The notes under the pieces are model-generated. The model saw only the letters and a list, made by a program, of their open reading frames with translations. It made no database searches and was not told the origin of the DNA. From Spirogloea muscicola (lineage: Eukaryota; Streptophyta; Zygnematophyceae; Spirogloeales; Spirogloeaceae), in assembly GCA_009602725.1 (NCBI GenBank), contig WELB01000012.1, forward strand, positions 1,281,989-1,302,853: a stretch of 20,865 nucleotides of DNA, read 5' to 3'. Made by a program: the position numbers and the translations under genes. The stretch's first letter is position 1; every line of letters begins with the position of its first letter. Of the stretch, positions 16,531 through 20,865 are shown one piece after another.

Positions 16531-17811
16531 ATGGATCCCTCAGTGTCTTTCAGACAGCATGAATTCGCACACGTCCAGTGCGCGGCCGAGCCCTCCTCGG
16601 GAGGTAGAGCGGTCGGCTGCTATGGGAGCGGCTACTGCAGGGCCAGCTGCCAAGAGGGGCACGGCCGAGCGGGGCACGCCCAAGAGGGGCACGCCCAATC
16701 GGGGCACGCCCAAGAGGGGCACGCCCGAGAGGGGCACGCCCGAGCGGGGCACGCTCAAGATGGGCACACCCGAAAGAGGCACGCCCAAGAGGGGCACACC
16801 CGGGAGGGGCACGCCCGAGAGGCGCACGCCCAAGAGGGGCAGGCCAAGCCCGGAGCCGCGGGCCAAGAGGGCCTTTCGGCTGAGGAGGTGCACCGCATGG
16901 CACTCCTCATGCAGGATCTAGCAGCAGCCCAGTCTGCGACGGACCCAGCTCAATACCGCCTGGCAGGGATATGCGGGGAGCAGCACGCCCACCTCGTTCG
17001 GCTGCGGGCCGGAGAGCGGCGCATGCTAGAGGTCGATGCCGCAGTGCACTTGGTGCGCAAGAGCGGTGGACATCCTAAGCATGGACGTGCTAAGGCCCAC
17101 GCGCCACCGGTCAATATGATCGGGGTGGGTTCCAGGCGTGGCTCAGCGGCATGTCGCATGCTGGGCTGCCTCCCAATATGCGCACGTGGATTGCGGTGGA
17201 TTCCGCAACGTCACTAGCATGTACGGACTTTTCCAGGATGGTGGAGCACGCCAGGAAGATGCTCAGCACGCCGGATATTCGGCGTACTAAGCGTCCCCTG
17301 CCAGAGCCAGGCAGATCTGCAGTGGCAGAGCGGGGCAGGAAGAGTTTTAACCCTAAGGAGGGCTCAAACGCTCGTCCCCACGGCGGCTTCCAGAAGCCAA
17401 GCGCGGCAGGTGCTGCTCCGCGAGTGGAAGGAGGTGGTGACTGCTATAGCGGCGGCGACAAGAGCCATCAAATCAGACTGCCTGGAGGCAGGTCCCTCTT
17501 CCTCGAGGCCACGTCCACAGCGCCCTGCGGGCCGGGACAAGGAATACTTCAAGGGCAAGCGTGAGTGCCTGACCCTTGCCTCTGGGAGCCATCTCCTTCA
17601 GCCAGATGCATTTGAGCTGTTTGATCTTGCTGGCATTGCTTGCCCGTCAACCAAAGTACCGGTTGTGGCAACCCACACAAAGATGTGCGCTCCATTTCTG
17701 CTATGTTGCAAGGTCCGGAGGCAGGAGGGCCTCTATTTGTGTGGGTTGCCCACAACTACTTGCAGAGGGCTGCAGATGTCTTCTGAGCTTGCCTGCGTGC
17801 CGTCGGCCTAA
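16531..17811 (+). pseudogene. gag region of copy C, frameshifted
   Basis: Gag builds the particle that packages element RNA. ATG codons at 16531 (frame 1) and 16559 (frame 2) both open long frames. After the minisatellite, frame 1 looks most protein-like (EGLSAEEVHRMALLMQDLAA, HLVRLRAGERRMLE). From about 17120 the sense moves to frame 3 (FQAWLSGMSHAGLPPNMRTW, FSRMVEHARKML), then back to frame 1 near 17410 (PSSSRPRPQRPAGRDKEYFK). No CCHC zinc knuckle is visible where one would be expected near 17560. At least two frameshifts separate these parts. Identification rests mostly on position between primer site and protease. Confidence 0.55.
16649..16843 (+). repeat. 15-bp minisatellite, 13 units, in gag
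   Basis: The consensus unit is CCCAAGAGGGGCACG. Being a multiple of three, it encodes a five-residue repeat in any frame: PKRGT/PERGT in frame 2 (very basic, open from 16559) or EGHA(Q/R) in frame 1 (open from 16531). Variation between units is mostly AAG versus GAG or GAA at the second codon of frame 2. Minus-strand frames across it are also open and should be ignored. Confidence 0.92.
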
Positions 17812-18161
17812 AGAAATACTGTTCATCAGTGTGCCACACAAGCGCGACGTTTCGATCGAGCTCCGCTGGCGATGTCGATGCTGTGCTCGCACGGGATACA
17901 GGCTCCTTAGGCGTAGTGTTGATGCCACTGAGCTTAGGCCTTACACGACAGAGGTCAGGGTATATGTCGCTGGCACCCCAATCCTTGGAGCAGTGTCCAT
18001 GGGGAAAACAATATGCTTCTTGAGGGGATGGTTGCTGAGGCACCGGCCAAGATCCTCGTGGACTCAGGGGCTTTAGTGTCCTTCGCCAATAGGAATTTGG
18101 TGTAATTCACTGGCTTGAAATTGCAAGCAGATGGTTTGCCTAGAGTGACATTGGCCGATGG
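17812..18161 (+). pseudogene. Protease region of copy C
   Basis: Frame 2 carries VRVYVAGTPILGAVSMGK, and frame 1 continues LLEGMVAEAPAKILVDSGAL, then VSFANRNLV. DSG at 18061-18069 is the aspartic protease active site. A TAA (18103-18105) interrupts, followed by FTGLKLQADGLPRVTLADG. There the protein similarity ends abruptly at LTR-derived sequence. The protease would have cleaved the Gag-Pol precursor. Confidence 0.75.
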
Positions 18162-18198
18162 TGAGACGTTCCCTCCGTTTGGGAGTGCCAACGGTGCC
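18162..18198 (+). repeat. 37-bp LTR-start scar inside copy C
   Basis: This stretch starts TGAGACGTTCCCTCCG and ends GTGCCAACGGTGCC. It matches the minus-strand start of LTR 1 (5240 to 5204) at 33 of 37 positions by direct reading. It sits exactly between protease and the RNase H connection, where the whole reverse transcriptase is missing. It is most simply what remains of another LTR element inserted there and then mostly deleted. Confidence 0.72.
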
Positions 18199-18620
18199 GG
18201 TACATGCCAACGGGCATTCGAGGATATAAAACGGGTCCTGGTGCATCCACCCGTTCTGGCCTTGCCTGGAGAAGGCGTGCCCTAATAGTGACGCCTCTTT
18301 GATCGGCACTGGTGCCGTTCTCTTGCAGGAGGGTAACCCCGTAGCATCTGAAGGTAGCCTGCTTTGTCCTGCAGAGCGTAAGTTCGCTATGGGAGAGCAA
18401 AGAGCTCCTTGCTGTTGTGCACGCCATCCGCGTGTGGCGATGCAATCTCGTGGATATTGAATTAACGGTAGTATCGGGTCATGGCCCGTTGACCTACTTC
18501 CACACAAGACAGCAATCGAGCAGGCGTCAAGCACAGTGAGCTAAGTGCATGGCCACACTCCGTTCCCAGTGACTCTACCGCTCCGGAAGTACATGTTGCG
18601 GATTCGGTGAGCCGCAACAT
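18199..18620 (+). pseudogene. RNase H region of copy C
   Basis: Blocks are CQRAFEDIKRVLVHPPVLAL (frame 1, then TAA TAG), DASLIGTGAVLLQEGNPVA (frame 2, from 18290), ELLAVVHAIRVWRCNLVDIE with GHGPLTYFHT (frame 3, from 18402), and ADSVSRNIAG (frame 1, near 18600). Each matches the corresponding part of copy B or of the Ty3/gypsy RNase H family. At least three frame changes and several stops are present. Confidence 0.8.
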
Positions 18621-19625
18621 TGCAGGGGCTACTGTGGCGGCTGTCTTGCATGCTTTAAGGGTTCGACCGCAGACGTGCGGCCTACGCGTGGAGCTGCTCG
18701 GCAGTCCACCGCCAACTTCTCTGAGCTGTATGTGCGTATTTGTGATGGGTATGGCACAGACCCATGGTTTGCAGATGAGACCAATACACGCACGCTTATA
18801 AATGACCAAGGCTCTTGGTGGCGAGGTGACGCCTTGGTAGTCCCTGACTGCAATGCCTTGCGCACCAGTATCTTGCATGAACAGCATGAACCTCCGTACA
18901 GTGGTCATTTGGGTATGGGAAATACAAAGAAAGCTGTCCAGCTTCTCATTCGGTGGCCGGACTTGAAAGGCCAAGTGGAACCTTTTGTGAAGACTTGCGC
19001 TGGCAGACCTGCCAGCGCAGTAAGGCACGCTCTCATAAGCCTGCCGGCTTGCTCCAACCGTTGGAGATTCCTCCGAGGAACTGGTCTGATATAGTGTGGA
19101 TTTTATCACCCAGTCGCCAATGGCGCGGAACGGCCATGACGCCCTCGTCGTATTTGTGGATCGTCTGAGTATAATGGTGCAATTTGTGCCTACGACCACA
19201 AAGGTGTCAGCCAAGGAGTTTGCTGGTATATTCGTGGGCCGAGTATGAAAACTGCACGGAGTCCCCGAGCGGATCGTGTCTGACCGCGATCCTCGCTTTA
19301 CGGGGCACTTCTGGAAAGAAGTGTGCAGGCTGATTGGCACCCAGCAGTCCATGTCCACGGCTTTCCATCCCCAGACATCTAGATGGTCAGACGGAAAGAA
19401 TGAGTCGGGTGTTAGAAGACATGTTACGGCATTTTGTAAACCCATGCCAAAGCGACTGGGATGAGTATCTTGCTCCAGCAGAGTACGCCGTGAACAATGC
19501 TTTCCATGAGTCCACCCAAAACACACTCTTTCTTAATTACGGTCAGCATCCCCGAGCACCTTTACAGATGGGGAGGCCGGATTGTGTGCTGGCCGCAGTA
19601 GCTTTTACCAGTAAAACCTCCGGTG
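18621..19625 (+). pseudogene. Integrase of copy C, N-terminal and catalytic parts
   Basis: ADVRPTRGAARQSTANFSEL and YVRICDGYGTDPWFADE lead into CNALRTSILHEQHEPPYSGH and the HLGMGNTKKA block. The zinc-finger cysteines appear after a shift (C..CQRSKA near 19010). The core has a W-to-stop TGA (GRV*KLHGVPERI, near 19246), VSDRDPRFTGHFWKE and SMSTAFHPQT. About four extra bases that create TCTAGA (19379-19384) shift the frame before GQTERMSRVLEDMLRHF and DEYLAPAEYAVNNAFHE. Similarity ends at AAVAFTSKTS, where foreign sequence begins. Confidence 0.82.
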
Positions 19626-20141
19626 GTTAACTCCTCCATAATGCCCATCCAGCTGGGCGCGGACGGCCAGCCCCATACACGACGTGCCGACCTGGTCGCC
19701 ATCCCGCCCGGCGGCGGTCCCCGCATCATCGCTGATGTGGTGACAACTGACTGCATCGACTCCGCCACTCCCACCAGATCGGCGTCGTTTGCAGGGCACG
19801 CGGTTGGCCAAGCGGCCCGGGGCAAGGAGCGAAAATATGCTGATCACCCGGTTGGAGATGCATTCGCGGCCCTGGCGATGGATGTACACGGGGCTTTCGT
19901 CAGCCGCTGGCTGGGTCTCCTTCAGCGGCTTGCTCGCCAGGCCATTGACCGGCTGCCGGGTCTGCCAGGGGCGATGCCCGGCTTCAACGCCGGCAATTCG
20001 GTCGCACAAGTCTTCCGCATGCGCCTGGCCGTATCGCTTCAACGCTCCCTTGCCACGCCGTCCACACGCGAGCAGGCCGTGCTATGGCCGCCGCCTCTGG
20101 GTCTCGGCGGAGTGCCTCTTTCCCCGCAGCGAGCTACTTAG
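19626..20141 (+). mobile_element. LINE-like C-terminal fragment inside copy C integrase
   Basis: An uninterrupted frame of about 170 codons reads HTRRADLVAIPPGGGPRIIA, DVVTT, TRSASFAGHAVGQAARGKER, KYADHP, and further on RMRLAVSLQRSLA. This resembles the domain downstream of reverse transcriptase in algal-type LINE proteins, the part missing from the LINE at 1929-4502. It replaces about 85-130 bases of integrase that copy B still has. No target duplication or poly(A) was found. It could instead be a host-gene scrap. Confidence 0.5.
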
Positions 20142-20415
20142 ACAGTCGTCAAGGTATATCCTTCAACGCGGGTGCTCAAGTGATACCATGCACAAAGCAT
20201 TTCTCTATGCGGACTGTAGGTACACCTTAGTTGATACCAAAGTGGGTTGGACATTTTCGTGTAGTGCGCCTGGTCGGCAAAGTTGCGTATGAGCTGGATT
20301 CCCCGGTACAATGGAAAATACTCAGAGTGTTCCATGTTCCCAGCTCGAATCATTCCATACGGATGGTCGTGATAGACCGTACCACCTTCCCTTGTCGTTG
20401 AGGACAAGGAAGAGT
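20142..20415 (+). pseudogene. Integrase C-terminal (GPF/Y) module of copy C
   Basis: From about 20150 the sequence again runs parallel to copy B. TCCTTCAACGCGGGTGCTCA corresponds to its VSFDVGAQ block, and the VVRLVGKVAYELDSPVQ block corresponds to its GPF/Y region. There are several stops and frame changes (TAG and TAA near 20215-20230). It links the core to the chromodomain. Confidence 0.72.
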
Positions 20416-20699
20416 TTGAGGTGGAGGAGATCTTGTCCCACCGCGACAAAGTCCGTGGGCGACGTAAGTCCCGAGAGTATCTTGTATCGTGGAAAGGCTA
20501 TGGACCTGAATACAATACGTGGGAACCTTCGGGCCATCTTGCCCATTGCCCGTCCGTTCTCTGTAAGTATCTTGCAAAGAAGCAACTCCCTCCTTTGCGT
20601 CGTACTCCTAAGATCACCAGTCAAAAGTATTCTACGGACTCTCCTTCCGTACTGTGTACTTGTTCCCGAGGACGTGAACATCTAAGTGGGGAGGAATGA
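20416..20699 (+). pseudogene. Chromodomain end of copy C pol
   Basis: VEEILSHRDKVRGRRKSREY, LVSWKGYGPEYNTWEP and HLAHCPSVLCKYL make a well-preserved chromodomain. The frame stays open to TGA 20697-20699, and those three bases are also the first bases of the 3' LTR. Copies A and B stop earlier, before the purine tract. Confidence 0.82.
20684..20696 (+). other. Polypurine tract of copy C
   Basis: AAGTGGGGAGGAA directly precedes TGAAACG. It is the same tract as in copies A and B and marks the 3' LTR start. Confidence 0.75.
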
Positions 20700-20865
20700 A
20701 ACGTCCCCACCCTTACGTGACATTTAAGCTTGGGTAAAACGCTAACGAGTGGTAACGGCGCGGGGTCCCAGTATCGTTGGCATGCGACAGGTGGGCGACG
20801 CGCGACAGTGACGCGCGGCGCGCCGCGGCTCGCCGAAGCTGCTGCCGCGTGGCCGCCGGGCCGCC
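20697..20865 (+). repeat. LTR 10: 3' LTR of copy C, cut by the window end
   Basis: It starts TGAAACGTCCCCACCC and continues CTTACGTGACATTTAAGC and ACGCTAACGAGTGG into GCGCGC-rich sequence. Its start resembles the minus-strand start of LTR 4, not the TGTAATAATCC start of the 5' LTR of copy C. Confidence 0.75.

Noticed and set aside
17701-18043. Minus-strand small frames over the gag-protease linker
   Set aside because: They are antisense to VRVYVAGTP and DSGA of the plus-strand protease region.
18462-19526. Longest open frame in the window (354 codons, minus strand)
   Set aside because: It is antisense to the RNase H/integrase of copy C, whose plus-strand motifs are unmistakable. Its translation shows no family signature.
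1-20865. A new multi-gene system (defence, biosynthesis, secretion)
   Set aside because: Apart from PGS1, every recognisable coding block belongs to retroelements or tRNAs. No conserved gene set is present.

Overview
The window is nuclear DNA of a eukaryote: a GC-rich host gene with a GT-AG intron sits next to about 19 kb of nested, decayed retroelements. A green alga is plausible. The chromodomain-bearing Ty3/gypsy elements and the LINE type would fit, and an embedded tRNA cluster looks like green-lineage mitochondrial tRNAs. The sequence alone does not fix the species.

Layout. (1) Positions 1-1486 (+) hold the 3' part of a mitochondrial phosphatidylglycerophosphate synthase gene (PGS1, phospholipase-D type), two exons joined by a 331-bp intron. 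This is the only host gene I can support. (2) About 1929-4502 (+) is a dead LINE-type non-LTR retrotransposon with YADD mutated to YADG, interrupted by a short repeat element. (3) 4488-6705 (-) is chromovirus copy A: its 3' LTR and a 3' pol fragment. (4) 6706-10640 (-) is chromovirus copy B: 3' LTR, chromodomain, integrase, RNase H and reverse transcriptase, with a 277-bp tandem duplication. Copy B abuts and probably lies inside copy A. (5) 10785-11206 is a partial LTR in the opposite (+) orientation. (6) 11207-11647 is an AT-richer block with four mitochondrial-type tRNA sequences (Gly, Ile, Arg, Glu), probably a nuclear insertion of mitochondrial DNA. (7) 11648-15093 is a pile of at least five degenerate minus-strand LTRs, one split by a 154-bp element with an 8-bp target duplication, another carrying a 43-bp minisatellite. 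(8) 15102-15533 (-) is a retropepsin fragment of a different retroelement. (9) 15534-20865 (+) is chromovirus copy C: 5' LTR, primer-binding site, gag with a 15-bp minisatellite, protease, a deletion removing reverse transcriptase, RNase H, integrase interrupted by a LINE-like piece, chromodomain, polypurine tract, and the first 169 bp of a 3' LTR of a different subfamily.

The chromovirus copies share one gene order (gag, protease, reverse transcriptase, RNase H, integrase, chromodomain). All are broken by stops, frameshifts or deletions, so none should be autonomous. I found no sign of a defence system, gene cluster or other new multi-gene pathway. The interesting material is structural: nested insertions, chimeric LTRs, a short non-autonomous repeat family, and organelle DNA caught between LTRs. 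LTR borders are by eye and good to roughly 10-30 bp unless a motif fixes them.
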